Counted from the stretch's first letter, positions 14,321 through 23,544 are shown. The stretch is DNA of 64,000 nucleotides from Enorma phocaeensis (GCF_900186505.1 NZ_LT891968.1:183079-247078); one strand, 5' to 3'. Notes: generated by a model not told the origin, from the letters alone. Numbers and translations: made by a program.

Positions 14321-16816
14321 ATGGGCATCTTCGACAGATACGCGCCGTTCGTACAGGACTTCATCTACGACCATGCATGGGAGGACCTGCGCTCCATCCA
14401 GGTGGCCGCCGGTGACGCGATTTTCAACACCGATGAAAACGTGCTGCTTACGGCATCGACTGCCTCGGGCAAGACGGAGGCGGCGTTCTTCCCCATCCTC
14501 ACGATGTTCTACGAGGACCCGCCCACCTCGATCGGCGCGCTCTACGTGGGGCCGCTCAAGGCGCTCATCAACGACCAGTTCCTGCGCCTGAACGACCTGT
14601 GCGAGGAGGCCGAGATCCCCGTCTGGCACTGGCACGGCGACGTCTCTGCTACGCACAAGCGAAAGCTGCTCGAGCATCCGAGCGGTATCCTGCAGATCAC
14701 GCCCGAGTCGCTCGAGGCGCTGCTCATGCACAAGCACATGGCCGTGCCGCGGCTCTTCCACGACCTGCGGTTCGTGGTCATCGACGAGGTTCACTCGCTC
14801 CTGCGCGGCGACCGCGGCGGGCAGACGCTCTGCCTCATCGAGCGCCTCTCACGCATGGCGGGCGTGAACCCCAGGCGCATCGGGCTTTCCGCCACCATCG
14901 GCGATCCCGTGCGCACGGGCGCGTTTTTGGCGAGCGGCACTGGGCGCGGCTGCGTGATCCCGCGCTTCGATGAGCCCGGGCGCGTGTGGCGCCTCTCGAT
15001 GGAGCACTTCTACACCACCGGCCCACAGGCAACGGAACGCGCTGCCGAGGGAGCCGGTACGGGCGTGGAGCGCGCTGACGGCACGATCGAGGCCGATGTC
15101 CTTGCTGTTGAGCGTGTCGAGCCGCAGGCCGCGCCCGATCAGGCGCTCGCGCCCCGCGCCCTTGCGGCGGCGAGCACCGCCCCCGTATCCGCGGGCAGAA
15201 AACAGCAAGAGGAGGCCTCTCACGGGCCCCTCTCTTGCCAAAACCCGCCCGCAGATTTCGATGCAGGCGAGGACGCCGGTTGGGGGCCAAGCGAACCATC
15301 CGTCGACTCCGAGCTCGGCGATCAGGCGCTTCTCTCGCCCACCGATACAGCGCCAGAGAACGCCGATCCCGGCATCGGTTATATCTTCGAGCGCACGCGC
15401 GGGCGCAAGTGCCTCGTCTTCGTGAACTCGCGCGAGGAGGCCGAGGCCGTCTGCACCATGCTTCGCAGCTACTGCGAGGCCAACCACGAGCCGGACCGCT
15501 TTCTCATCCACCACGGGAACCTCTCGGCAAGCATCCGCGAGAGCGCCGAGGACATCATGCGCGACGACGAACGGCTCGATACGACCGTGACCACCGCGAC
15601 GCTGGAGCTCGGCATCGATATCGGCCGGCTCGAGCGCGCATTCCAGATCGACGCGCCGTTCACCGTCTCGAGCTTCCTGCAGCGCATGGGGCGCACCGGC
15701 CGGCGCGACCTGCCGCCCGAGATGCACTTCGTCATGCGCGAGGAACAGCCCGAGCCGCGTACGACCATGCCCGAGACCATCCCCTGGAAACTGTTGCAGG
15801 GCATCGCGCTCGTTCAGCTCTACCACGAGGAGCGCTGGGTGGAACCGCCGCGGCTCGACCGGCTGCCGTACAGCCTGCTCTACCACCAGACCATGGCCAC
15901 GCTTGCCAGCACAGGCGAGCTTTCCCCCGCCGAGCTCGCCCAGCGCGTGCTCACCCTCTCCTACTTCCACCGCGTGAGCGCCGATGACTTCCGCGTGCTG
16001 CTGCGCCACCTTATCGAGACTGAGCAGATCCAGGTGACGGAGGGCGGCGGACTCATCGTGGGTCTCGCGGGCGAGCGGCTCACCAACTCATTCAAGTTCT
16101 ACGCCGTCTTTCAGGAGAACGAGGAGTTCACGGTGCGCTGCGAGAGCGCGGAGCTCGGCACCATCGTGAACCCGCCGCCGCCCGGTGAGCGCATCGCCAT
16201 CGCGGGACATTGCTGGCTGGTAGAGGAGGTCGACTGGAAGCGGCATCTGGTGTATTGCACGCAGGTGAAGGGCCGCGTGCCGGCGTACTTTGGCGATTGC
16301 GCGGGCGACATCGACACGCACGTGCTCGAGCGCATGCGGCGCGTGCTTGCGGAGCACAAGCCGTATCCATATTTGCTGGCGAATGCGCGGGCGCGCCTGA
16401 GGCAGGCGAGGTGGACGGCCGAGCAGAGCGGCGCCGCCACGCGGTCCCTCATCAACCTGGGTGGTGACACCTGGGTGCTCTTCCCGTGGCTCGGAAGCTA
16501 TGCGTTTTTGGCACTGGAGCGCCTGCTCAAGATCAAATGCGCCGGCGAGCTGGGCCTCAAGGGCCTCGACCCCGCGCGTCCGTACTACATGCAGTTCAGG
16601 ATGCGCGCGGACGAGGACACGTTCTGGAGCGTGCTGGCGGCAGAGGCCGAGGCGGACTTCGATCCCATCGAGCTTGTGTATCCCAGCGAGGTGCCGTACT
16701 TCAACAAGTACGACGAGCTGCTGCCCGCCAAGCTGGTGCGCAAGGGCTTCGCCGAAGGCGTGCTGGACATCGAGGGCATGCGTGAGCGCGTGCGCGAGTG
16801 GTGCGCGGGGCGGTAG
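14321..16816 (+). CDS. sngC: Lhr-like SF2 helicase of the Shango-type operon (SngC-like)
   Basis: An 831-aa DEAD/DEAH-type helicase. ATG 14321 follows GAGGAAAAGG and starts MGIFDRYAPFVQDFI; a TTG at 14294 is in frame but lacks a well-placed ribosome site. Motifs: TASTASGKTEA (I), LYVGPLKALINDQF (Ia), VVIDEVHSLL (II, DEVH), GLSATIGDP (III), KCLVFVNSREEAE (IV), TTATLELGIDIG (V) and QRMGRTGRR (VI). A variable linker at about 245-350 contains the second 70-bp palindromic element. The C-terminal third is a winged-helix/Lhr-like extension. It would translocate on DNA and act with SngA and SngB in phage restriction. Confidence 0.88.
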   Translation: MGIFDRYAPFVQDFIYDHAWEDLRSIQVAAGDAIFNTDENVLLTASTASGKTEAAFFPILTMFYEDPPTSIGALYVGPLKALINDQFLRLNDLCEEAEIPVWHWHGDVSATHKRKLLEHPSGILQITPESLEALLMHKHMAVPRLFHDLRFVVIDEVHSLLRGDRGGQTLCLIERLSRMAGVNPRRIGLSATIGDPVRTGAFLASGTGRGCVIPRFDEPGRVWRLSMEHFYTTGPQATERAAEGAGTGVERADGTIEADVLAVERVEPQAAPDQALAPRALAAASTAPVSAGRKQQEEASHGPLSCQNPPADFDAGEDAGWGPSEPSVDSELGDQALLSPTDTAPENADPGIGYIFERTRGRKCLVFVNSREEAEAVCTMLRSYCEANHEPDRFLIHHGNLSASIRESAEDIMRDDERLDTTVTTATLELGIDIGRLERAFQIDAPFTVSSFLQRMGRTGRRDLPPEMHFVMREEQPEPRTTMPETIPWKLLQGIALVQLYHEERWVEPPRLDRLPYSLLYHQTMATLASTGELSPAELAQRVLTLSYFHRVSADDFRVLLRHLIETEQIQVTEGGGLIVGLAGERLTNSFKFYAVFQENEEFTVRCESAELGTIVNPPPPGERIAIAGHCWLVEEVDWKRHLVYCTQVKGRVPAYFGDCAGDIDTHVLERMRRVLAEHKPYPYLLANARARLRQARWTAEQSGAATRSLINLGGDTWVLFPWLGSYAFLALERLLKIKCAGELGLKGLDPARPYYMQFRMRADEDTFWSVLAAEAEADFDPIELVYPSEVPYFNKYDELLPAKLVRKGFAEGVLDIEGMRERVREWCAGR
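15187..15256 (+). repeat. 70-bp palindromic element, copy 2, translated within sngC
   Basis: Same element as at 12203-12272: arms ATCCGCGGGCAGAAAACAGC and the inverted GCCCGCAGAT end, exactly 70 bp. It is read in the same phase as SAGRKQQE....SCQNPPAD. It lies between helicase motifs III and IV in a low-complexity linker where extra residues should be tolerated. Confidence 0.85.
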
Positions 16817-16906
16817 CTGGAGGTACGACCTCGAGACCTCGCTGCTTACCCTTGAGTTTGCATAGCCTCTGAGTCAACAGCTCGCAGGACACGGCGCGCT
16901 CCGCAT

Positions 16907-16942
16907 CATTGGGAAACCGGTCTTCCGCGGGAGCTTTACTAT
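16907..16942 (+). promoter_or_regulatory. Island-type promoter A
   Basis: CATTGGGAAAC (16907-16917), 19 nt, then TACTAT (16937-16942). The gene start is 37 nt downstream at 16979. This is one of seven sites in the window with the same spacing. Confidence 0.65.
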
Positions 16943-16978
16943 GTTCCCGGTCCAACCACCAGGCGAAAGGAAGCCCCC

Positions 16979-17248
16979 ATGGATACCAACGAACCACAGG
17001 AGAAGCGCAGCTACGGCATGGCGGTCGGGCTGTTCTTCGCCTTGTTCATCGGCCAGAATCTCATCGGACTGCTGCTCTTCGGCGCGTACGCGACGGGCAT
17101 CCTCCCCCTGATCGAATGCGGCGTCCTCGCGGCGCTCTGGCAATCGCATAAGCTGAACATCGGGATCATCGTCACGATCGCGATCGCATGCAGCATCATT
17201 TTCCCGATGGTCGGCATTTGGGCATACCAGACGAGGTATGGGATATAA
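16979..17248 (+). CDS. Small two- to three-helix membrane protein
   Basis: An 89-aa protein with an AAAGGAAG ribosome site before ATG 16979. After a short charged N-terminus (MDTNEPQEKRS) come hydrophobic segments at about residues 14-36, 41-50 and 57-82. I recognise no family. Its promoter carries the motif shared with the Hsp70, lipoprotein, zinc-ribbon and FHA units further right, so I place it as the left border of that regulon. Confidence 0.75.
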   Translation: MDTNEPQEKRSYGMAVGLFFALFIGQNLIGLLLFGAYATGILPLIECGVLAALWQSHKLNIGIIVTIAIACSIIFPMVGIWAYQTRYGI

Positions 17249-17272
17249 CACGGACGTAGAGGGCGTAGCCGA

Positions 17273-17599
17273 CTACATGCGATTCAGGCTGCGCCCAGAA
17301 CGAATTACGAGCTGAATGTCGCCGGCGGTTCCTATCGCCGGCATAAGCGTCCAGCCATGATGCCTCAAGAAGTAAGCCGTAGGGGCGTTTCCCCAGCCTC
17401 CCTGCTGAGATATCGCGGCGAGCCGCGCAACAAGAGCGGCGACCTCAGGCGGGTCGTTGCGCCAAAGAATCCCTTGCAGTTGGTCAACCAAATCGCCTGG
17501 GCACTCAAGCTTGTTGAACAACGTCGTCTTCTCGTTGCAGCCGATTACCATCAATCCGTCGGAAACTTCCTTGAGTAGAAAACTGCTTTCAACCGACAT
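17273..17599 (-). CDS. Hypothetical protein, 108 aa
   Basis: A soluble-looking protein (MSVESSFLLKEVSDGLMVIG at the start, SGRSLNRM at the end) with no domain I recognise. It reads leftward at the 3' end of the Hsp70 operon, after a frameshifted small membrane gene, and may be its last member. Composition is similar to its AT-richer neighbours. Coding status is likely but not certain. Confidence 0.5.
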   Translation of the reverse strand: MSVESSFLLKEVSDGLMVIGCNEKTTLFNKLECPGDLVDQLQGILWRNDPPEVAALVARLAAISQQGGWGNAPTAYFLRHHGWTLMPAIGTAGDIQLVIRSGRSLNRM

Positions 17600-17649
17600 G
17601 ATCGACCATCCAATCCAAACCAGACGTCAGCCACACATCATCCTCGCGC

Positions 17650-17878
17650 TTACTCCTGATCATGCTTAACCAGGTAGACGACGAATATGTAGCGGGCAAC
17701 GATGACTACGATTCCGGCAACTATGAGAGCTGCCGAGCAGCCTCCAACCCATGGCGCCGAGCACGATGAGGATTGGTCCGACCACGCCGACGAGGTTCTT
17801 AACAGCCGGTATGAAATATGAAACGGCTTCGATAACCAAGGCAGTAACGATGATGATGGGTAGAGCCTCAAATAACAT
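17650..17878 (-). pseudogene. Small two-helix membrane protein with a frameshift
   Basis: The first helix reads LFEALPIIIVTALVIEAVSY and continues NLVGVVGPILIVLGAMG in one frame. The second helix, ALIVAGIVVIVARYIFVVY ending KHDQE, is in the next frame. The shift lies near 17745-17755 at GGGTTGGAGG, and dropping one T restores a single protein of about 75 aa. Either the gene is inactive or this is a sequencing error. It follows the pentapeptide-repeat gene in the same direction. Confidence 0.6.
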
Positions 17879-17957
17879 TGTTATGCCTCCCTATCCAACC
17901 GACCTGATGACCAAGAAGAGGTTCAGCGACAAGCCTCAACGGTTTTCCGTAGGATGT

Positions 17958-20054
17958 CTACCAGCGAGATCGACCCTGGAATGCCGTTTCAATCAATTCG
18001 ACCTTCAAAGCGATCTGGTCTCTCGTCTGGCAAAGTTTCATGCGCTCATCCCAGTCGTCCTCCAGACTGATGGCTTTATTAATTGTATTGAGCGCCTCGT
18101 GGAACTTCCCATTGCTCATCTGCCTTTCAAAATCTTTAGCGAGCACCCCTTTCCGGGCAACGATGATAAGCTGATCGATCTGATTAATCTCTTGCAGAGA
18201 TCGCGCCATGCTCCGCACCCTCTCAAATTGAGATAAAGCAGTCGAGAACTCTTCCCGCTGCAATGCGGCAATAGCTATCTCGAGACACTTATCACGCTCT
18301 TTGACATATCGCATATCATCAGCCAGCTGATCAAGATCGGCTTGGTCGTTCCTTATCCGGTGCTGAAGCGCAACGGAATTTGCGTAATTCTCTGCAGCTT
18401 TTAGCAATGATCTCGAGAGGCTTACTGCGGATTCGTCAACGTCATCACATGCAGTTATTACTGCAACCGCAGCATTACGAATGCTTTGAGCGAATTCGTT
18501 AACGGCCTCGGACAGGGGGCCAAACCTTTCGGGAATCCGAGCATTTGATTGCGCATCTTTGACGCACAATTCTCCGCGGCCAATTGCCGGTTTTAGTTTA
18601 CTTATGCATTTCGGCCTTGTCGACTGATGCGCCGTGGCATCCTCAACCGCCTTAACAGCCTCATCAACCTTCTTTGATGCATCTTGCACTGTTTTTATTA
18701 CCGGAGCGATGCAAGCGTCATAATAGCGATTTGTGTATTTCCCTGTAGCCTTGCAAAAAACCGACGCAATGTCCCAATCAGTTTTGCGCTCAGCGATATC
18801 AGACAGCAGCGTGACGATTTTCTCTGCAACGTAATCTATATCTAGCCCAAATCGTTCAAACAGAGAAGCGTTGGTACTAAGAACAACCCATCGTTCTGTA
18901 ACTGCCTCCGCGGCGGCTCGCGTCTCTTCTTGCTCTAAAGCAAGCAGAGAGACGAGAAAGCTAAGACGACACCTATTACCTCTGGTCTTCCGCATCTCAT
19001 AACATGCCGCATGAAGCTGCTTATTCGCCAGTCTATCTGCGGTCCTTTTTTCAAGAGAGTTCTTCTCATCGAAACCAATCCAGAAAAAGTCTGCTTCCCG
19101 AGCCTTCTTTGGATTGCCGAGAATCTCCGCAGCCTCCTTAACCGCCATTGAGTCATACCGAACCTGGCAGTAGGGATTTGCATTTTCAAATTCAGCATCG
19201 ATTCCAATCTGGCTTAAGCGCTCAATCTCCTTAGCCCTCTTTTGCATCGCTTTTGTTTGTGGCCTATTTGAAAAGCCGAGGAGGCCAATGGGGTTAAGTG
19301 TGACCAGCGAGTATGAACTGACATCCTGCGCTGGCTCAGTAATTTCCTCATATAGTCGTGGGGGAATCTGCCTTGCTGCAGTCTGCCACCAAATGACTCC
19401 ATCCCGTTTCCTAATGCCTTTGAGAGAAAAACCGTAACTATCAAACCCGCCGCGATCGTATCCATGTATATCGAATCCCCTGCGGTCAAAGCCTTCGATA
19501 TCGTAACCCTTTCGGTCATAGCCGTCGTAATCGTAGCCGTCGCGGTCGTAGCCGTCCCGTCCGTAGCCTTTGAAATCGAAGCCGGCGCGATTGAAGCCAT
19601 CGCGACCGTAGCCGCTCCGGTTGAAACCGTCGGCGTCGTAACCATCCCGGTCAAAGCCCGCAGGGTCGAAGCCCTTGCGATCGAAGCCATCTCGGTCGTA
19701 ACCATCCCGATTGAAGCCATCACGGCCGTAGCCTCCACGGTCGAAGCCGTCACCGTCGTAGCCGCTCTGATCGTATCCGTCGCAATCGTAGCCGTCTCGG
19801 TCGTAGCCGTTTTGGTCGTAGCCGTCCCGGTCGTAACCTTCCCGGTCGTATCCGTACCGGTTGAATCCAAATGCATCATATCCTTGAACATCAAACCCGC
19901 TGCGATCATATGGCGTGCCGTTGCGATGCGTACCTTCGCGATTGAATCCCTGGCGGTTGAATCCGTTTTTGTCATAGCCCTCTTCATCAAACGCCCTGAA
20001 GAAGTTGAGGAAATCATCGAGCGCCGACATAATCCGATCATTCATATCAGACAC
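17958..20054 (-). CDS. Pentapeptide-repeat protein with J-like domain, Hsp70 partner
   Basis: A 698-aa protein starting at GTG 20054, five nt after the Hsp70 stop and behind AGGA. Residues about 25-211 are roughly 37 tandem five-residue units of the form G-[YF]-D/N-x-x, rich in Asp, Arg and Gly. Next comes a segment beginning NPIGLLGFSNRP and containing KEAAEILGNPKKAREADFFW, which I read as a degenerate J-type domain without HPD of the sort that accompanies bacterial Hsp70 homologues. The rest is helical, probably coiled coil. As the gene immediately after Hsp70 it probably serves as its client-binding partner. The repeat family has no known function to me, and the Asp-rich units could bind cations. 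Confidence 0.75.
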   Translation of the reverse strand: MSDMNDRIMSALDDFLNFFRAFDEEGYDKNGFNRQGFNREGTHRNGTPYDRSGFDVQGYDAFGFNRYGYDREGYDRDGYDQNGYDRDGYDCDGYDQSGYDGDGFDRGGYGRDGFNRDGYDRDGFDRKGFDPAGFDRDGYDADGFNRSGYGRDGFNRAGFDFKGYGRDGYDRDGYDYDGYDRKGYDIEGFDRRGFDIHGYDRGGFDSYGFSLKGIRKRDGVIWWQTAARQIPPRLYEEITEPAQDVSSYSLVTLNPIGLLGFSNRPQTKAMQKRAKEIERLSQIGIDAEFENANPYCQVRYDSMAVKEAAEILGNPKKAREADFFWIGFDEKNSLEKRTADRLANKQLHAACYEMRKTRGNRCRLSFLVSLLALEQEETRAAAEAVTERWVVLSTNASLFERFGLDIDYVAEKIVTLLSDIAERKTDWDIASVFCKATGKYTNRYYDACIAPVIKTVQDASKKVDEAVKAVEDATAHQSTRPKCISKLKPAIGRGELCVKDAQSNARIPERFGPLSEAVNEFAQSIRNAAVAVITACDDVDESAVSLSRSLLKAAENYANSVALQHRIRNDQADLDQLADDMRYVKERDKCLEIAIAALQREEFSTALSQFERVRSMARSLQEINQIDQLIIVARKGVLAKDFERQMSNGKFHEALNTINKAISLEDDWDERMKLCQTRDQIALKVELIETAFQGRSRW
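19422..19982 (-). repeat. 15-bp tandem repeat array encoding the pentapeptides
   Basis: About 37 imperfect copies of a 15-bp unit (GGCTACGACCGGGAC-like on the coding strand). One unit is seven codons long (NGTPYDR) and a few have lost the aromatic or Asp residue, so the array diverges toward its ends and is most regular in the middle. Confidence 0.9.
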
Positions 20055-20059
20055 TGATC

Positions 20060-22564
20060 CTACTTCGTGATTCCGGCGATACCGGCCGGAAGCTTTGAGC
20101 GCTCTTCAACTGGAACGAGCCTCATCAGTCCTACAACTGCTTGTTTGAGTCCCTGCAAATCGTTCCGCTGCAGCGCCGCATACCCATCATTGATTAACCG
20201 CTGCTTCTCCCACTCATCTGTCACTGAGAACGATCCGTTCTCAAACTCCTGTAGAAGTCGGAGCCACCATGCAGGATGAGATGCCAGAATCTGAATCGTC
20301 AGTTGGCCAAGCTCGACTATCGAACTCTCCGCAGTCTTTGAGTCATATCTCTCAATTGCAGACTTTCCCTGTGCCTGCAGTTGATTAATCTGAGAATTAA
20401 AATCTTGCCGTTGGCCCCAGTCATCGAGAATCTCCAACGCTTGACGAGCTCTGCTGACCTCTCCATCCAACTCACTGGAAAGTCGATCCCACTCTGACTG
20501 CTTGTCGAGCTCACATGCAGCCGCCTTGATATCTCGAAGATCACGAATCGCCTTTTGCTTGGAATCGGTGCCTGCATTTGCCCGAAGAGATGCCTTGGTC
20601 GCATTCAAATCATTTCTCAGGCGCTGAACCTCACCTGGATCCGCATGGAGCGCCAAAGCATCAATTGCCCTCTCTTGCTTATCCAGTTCATCCTCAATGG
20701 ATGAAGTCTCCGCAATCTGGTAAGTCATGTCGACACGGGCGTTCAGCTGGAGGTCGATATCGGGAATGTAAGCCTCAACGGCCAGGCCACGAGACTCATC
20801 AACCTGAATCGTGATGTCGATGTCTGTCCCCTCTTGAAGATCAAACGGCAACTCCGAACCAGAAATCTCCAATCGGGTAAGGATAAGGTTCAAATCCGGG
20901 TTATCCGAATCTCCCTCGTATACCTTAACGGGCAGTGCATTGCTCTCGTTTCGTCTCAACGTTCGTGCGGTTCGAAACGAGCGCGTTTCAGCCAACGGGG
21001 GGATTCTGCTTCGATCGAAATACAGATCACATGCCTCGTGAGGTTCGCCCGTTTCATCGAACTCTGTGTACACTACACCGATACCGTGCGAAATCGGGGC
21101 ACCGCCAACCGAAAGTCCATGCGTGATTGAAAATGAAGAGGGCTGCGTTGCAAGCAAATTCCCACAGCTGTCGAAAAGCTGAATGTCGTATTGAGTCGTT
21201 TTGCCGCGCTGCACATCAACCGTGCACCAAAAGGCTCCGTTTTTTAGCGGCACCCTCCCACTCGAGAAGAAGCCGTCCTCAGAGGCAATCTGCACGAAAT
21301 AGCCCTCTGGCTTTGGAATCTCAACCGAACCAGTAATGAGCTGATCGTCATCCGAAGTCATGGGATCGTAATTAAGCTCAAGAGAAATCGCGGAATTGTT
21401 CGCTATGTCCATATGAGACTTAACGATTTCGGTGGAAACTCGCTCCCCCAACGCGTAAATTGCTGCACCGCGAGCGACGATAGTCAAGGGGTTGACCGAG
21501 GCGTCAACCGCAACCCCTATCGTTTCTTCTACACGCTTGCGAACGTACGGGATCAGCGTTGTTCCACCAACCATAATTGTTCGATTGATCGCGGATTTCT
21601 CAATCCCCGCATCTCGGATCGTCTTCTCAACGGCTTCAATCGTTTTGTCCACAATTGGTGCTATGCACCTCTCGAACTCATCCCGAGAGAGACTGAACGA
21701 CATGGAGACTTCTCTGCCATCGAGATCTTTCAAACCGAGTCCATCAATATCCACAGAGACGGTCTCGAAGGACGAGAGCTCGATCTTGGCATTCTCGGCA
21801 ATGGCCTTTAGTTTTGCGAAAGCAGTGAAGTAGTGCTCTCGGTCAAAACTGCTCAGATTAAACTCTCGCAATAGGCGCGGCTTGATGATGCTCTCGATGA
21901 TCGTCTCGTCGATATCTTTGCCGCCACTGAAGTTGTCGCCATAATGGCCCAAAACTTGGAGCAGACAATCTTCAGAAGAGATGATTGCAGAGTCAAATGT
22001 ACCGCCGCCAAAATCGTATACAAGCCAGGTTTCATCTACATGATTTTCGAATCCATAGGCAATCGCGGCAGCGATGGGCTCTTGAAGCAAAATGACTTTC
22101 TCGAATCCCGCAAGGGCACCGGCGCGCTTCGTGGCCTCGTTCTGCATTGTCTCGAACATTGCGGGAACTGTAATCACCGCGGCAAACAGCGGGAGATCCG
22201 GATACTTTCTCTGCACATCCGCCTTGAGGGACTTTAAGATCTCAGCGGAAACTTCTTCCGGACTGAACGAACGATCCAAGCGCTCGACCCGAACTTTATC
22301 CGCTGTTCCCATGAGACGCTTGATTTCGCCGATATAGTTTTCGCTCTCATCTTTACTTGAGCTGTTATAAAGCCGCTCGTAAGCCTTTTTGCCCACTACA
22401 ACATTTCCGACTTTGTCCGCACCAAACACCGATGGAGTCGATTCATCACCGAAAACGTTACGAATGACCTCGATATCCGAGCCATCATTGAGCGCGATGC
22501 TCGAGTTCGTAGTGCCAAGGTCAATACCGATACGGATAATCGATGCGTCATTGGTGGACAACAT
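20060..22564 (-). CDS. Divergent Hsp70 (DnaK-like) ATPase with atypical C-terminus
   Basis: An 834-aa protein starting at ATG 22564 behind GAGGAG, two nt after the LysM gene. Residues about 10-390 form an Hsp70 nucleotide-binding domain: IGIDLGTTNSSIAL (phosphate 1), FAAVITVPAMFE, WLVYDFGGGTFDSAI (phosphate 2) and IMVGGTTLIPYVRKRVEE. A beta-rich region follows where the substrate-binding domain would be. The last 200 or so residues are helical (coiled coil), unlike DnaK, and lack a DnaK-type tail. It is longer than housekeeping DnaK (about 610-640) and lies with membrane and repeat proteins, not grpE/dnaJ, so it is a specialised chaperone or signalling ATPase. Confidence 0.9.
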   Translation of the reverse strand: MLSTNDASIIRIGIDLGTTNSSIALNDGSDIEVIRNVFGDESTPSVFGADKVGNVVVGKKAYERLYNSSSKDESENYIGEIKRLMGTADKVRVERLDRSFSPEEVSAEILKSLKADVQRKYPDLPLFAAVITVPAMFETMQNEATKRAGALAGFEKVILLQEPIAAAIAYGFENHVDETWLVYDFGGGTFDSAIISSEDCLLQVLGHYGDNFSGGKDIDETIIESIIKPRLLREFNLSSFDREHYFTAFAKLKAIAENAKIELSSFETVSVDIDGLGLKDLDGREVSMSFSLSRDEFERCIAPIVDKTIEAVEKTIRDAGIEKSAINRTIMVGGTTLIPYVRKRVEETIGVAVDASVNPLTIVARGAAIYALGERVSTEIVKSHMDIANNSAISLELNYDPMTSDDDQLITGSVEIPKPEGYFVQIASEDGFFSSGRVPLKNGAFWCTVDVQRGKTTQYDIQLFDSCGNLLATQPSSFSITHGLSVGGAPISHGIGVVYTEFDETGEPHEACDLYFDRSRIPPLAETRSFRTARTLRRNESNALPVKVYEGDSDNPDLNLILTRLEISGSELPFDLQEGTDIDITIQVDESRGLAVEAYIPDIDLQLNARVDMTYQIAETSSIEDELDKQERAIDALALHADPGEVQRLRNDLNATKASLRANAGTDSKQKAIRDLRDIKAAACELDKQSEWDRLSSELDGEVSRARQALEILDDWGQRQDFNSQINQLQAQGKSAIERYDSKTAESSIVELGQLTIQILASHPAWWLRLLQEFENGSFSVTDEWEKQRLINDGYAALQRNDLQGLKQAVVGLMRLVPVEERSKLPAGIAGITK

Positions 22565-22566
22565 GT

Positions 22567-23433
22567 TTACTCCTCACTGGCTACTGGAAGAATCAGTATT
22601 TCACCTGCAGTAATCGAATCAGGACTCGCAAGATCGTTCAGCCTGCATATCAACCGCGCATAACTGCCGTAGTCGATTTCCTGCGATTCGCATATTTCCA
22701 ACAGCGTATCTCCGGGCTTAACCTCATACTCAATCAAGGAGAGCCCCCTGCGATAAGCCTGTTCTCCATCATCGACATCAGCGATAGAGGTTTCTTCCTG
22801 AACGGGAAGGTCATCATCTACGCTCTGAATAGCGAGATCGATTCGATCAAATCGCTCGAGCAAAATCGGCCAAAGACAAAGCAGGGCAATCAGACACGCC
22901 GCGCAGAGCGCTACAGAAGCACTCGCAAGAATAAGAGGCAAATTGGGGACGCGTTTCTCCTGCGGAATGTGCGCTCCATCTTCATACTTGCCCGCCACGG
23001 CATCATCCCGTTCAGAGATGGCCTCTTCTCCTCTCGGGCCATCGATGGAAGGGCTACAGATCGGTCGTCCGTCATGTCCCTCATCCTCGTTCTCAACGGA
23101 TAGTTTCGGACCGGGCTTGTGCACGACAACGCGGGACCTCTGCACCACTTCACCCTTGTAAACGATCTCTGGAGAAATCGTCTCGAATATCGTCTCGCTT
23201 TCCACTGTGGGATCTGGCTCGATGGCAACGGCCTCTACATTTAGATTTCCATAAGGTCGTCCGGTATAATCACAGACCTTAACACCAAGCTTCTCGACAC
23301 ATCTACCGAGCCGATCTATCTCTCGGCCCAGTCGATTCATGTCTTGCTTATCGTCAGCTTGAGTAGCCCGCAGCTTATTCTGGCGCCACCAAGCCAGGGC
23401 AATTTCCCGGTATTCCCGCGGGAGCGCTTCCAC
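22567..23433 (-). CDS. Membrane-anchored LysM protein
   Basis: A 288-aa protein starting at GTG 23433; a stop in frame three codons upstream fixes the start. The N-terminal 170 residues are soluble and charged. A single transmembrane helix, LILASASVALCAACLIALLC, follows, and the C-terminus holds one LysM motif: YEVKPGDTLLEICESQEID, then an Asn/Leu-rich part ending ILILPV. The layout implies a cytoplasmic N-terminus and a peptidoglycan-binding LysM outside. It is the first gene of the LysM-Hsp70-pentapeptide operon and has an island-type promoter. It may link the Hsp70 module to the cell wall. Confidence 0.85.
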   Translation of the reverse strand: MEALPREYREIALAWWRQNKLRATQADDKQDMNRLGREIDRLGRCVEKLGVKVCDYTGRPYGNLNVEAVAIEPDPTVESETIFETISPEIVYKGEVVQRSRVVVHKPGPKLSVENEDEGHDGRPICSPSIDGPRGEEAISERDDAVAGKYEDGAHIPQEKRVPNLPLILASASVALCAACLIALLCLWPILLERFDRIDLAIQSVDDDLPVQEETSIADVDDGEQAYRRGLSLIEYEVKPGDTLLEICESQEIDYGSYARLICRLNDLASPDSITAGEILILPVASEE

Positions 23434-23508
23434 GATGCATCAAACTCCATTCACTGCCGGTAATGCGAGCAGCAAACGCCGCTCCATGAGCAAGCGAGAG
23501 CTTCATTT

Positions 23509-23544
23509 ACTTAATCACAGCGCAGTGCGCATCGTTTCCCAATG
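23509..23544 (-). promoter_or_regulatory. Island-type promoter B (LysM-Hsp70 operon)
   Basis: On the minus strand CATTGGGAAAC (23544-23534), 19 nt, then TTAAGT (23514-23509). The GTG start lies 75 nt downstream. Confidence 0.65.

Noticed and set aside
19422..19982. CRISPR-like regular repeat
   Set aside because: Units are 15 bp, directly adjacent and translated as pentapeptides; no spacers and no cas genes.
19464..20057. Rightward frame with Val/Ala-rich repeats that looks like a membrane protein
   Set aside because: It is the exact antisense of the pentapeptide array; the periodic Val/Ala pattern comes from the 15-bp repeats. No ribosome site.
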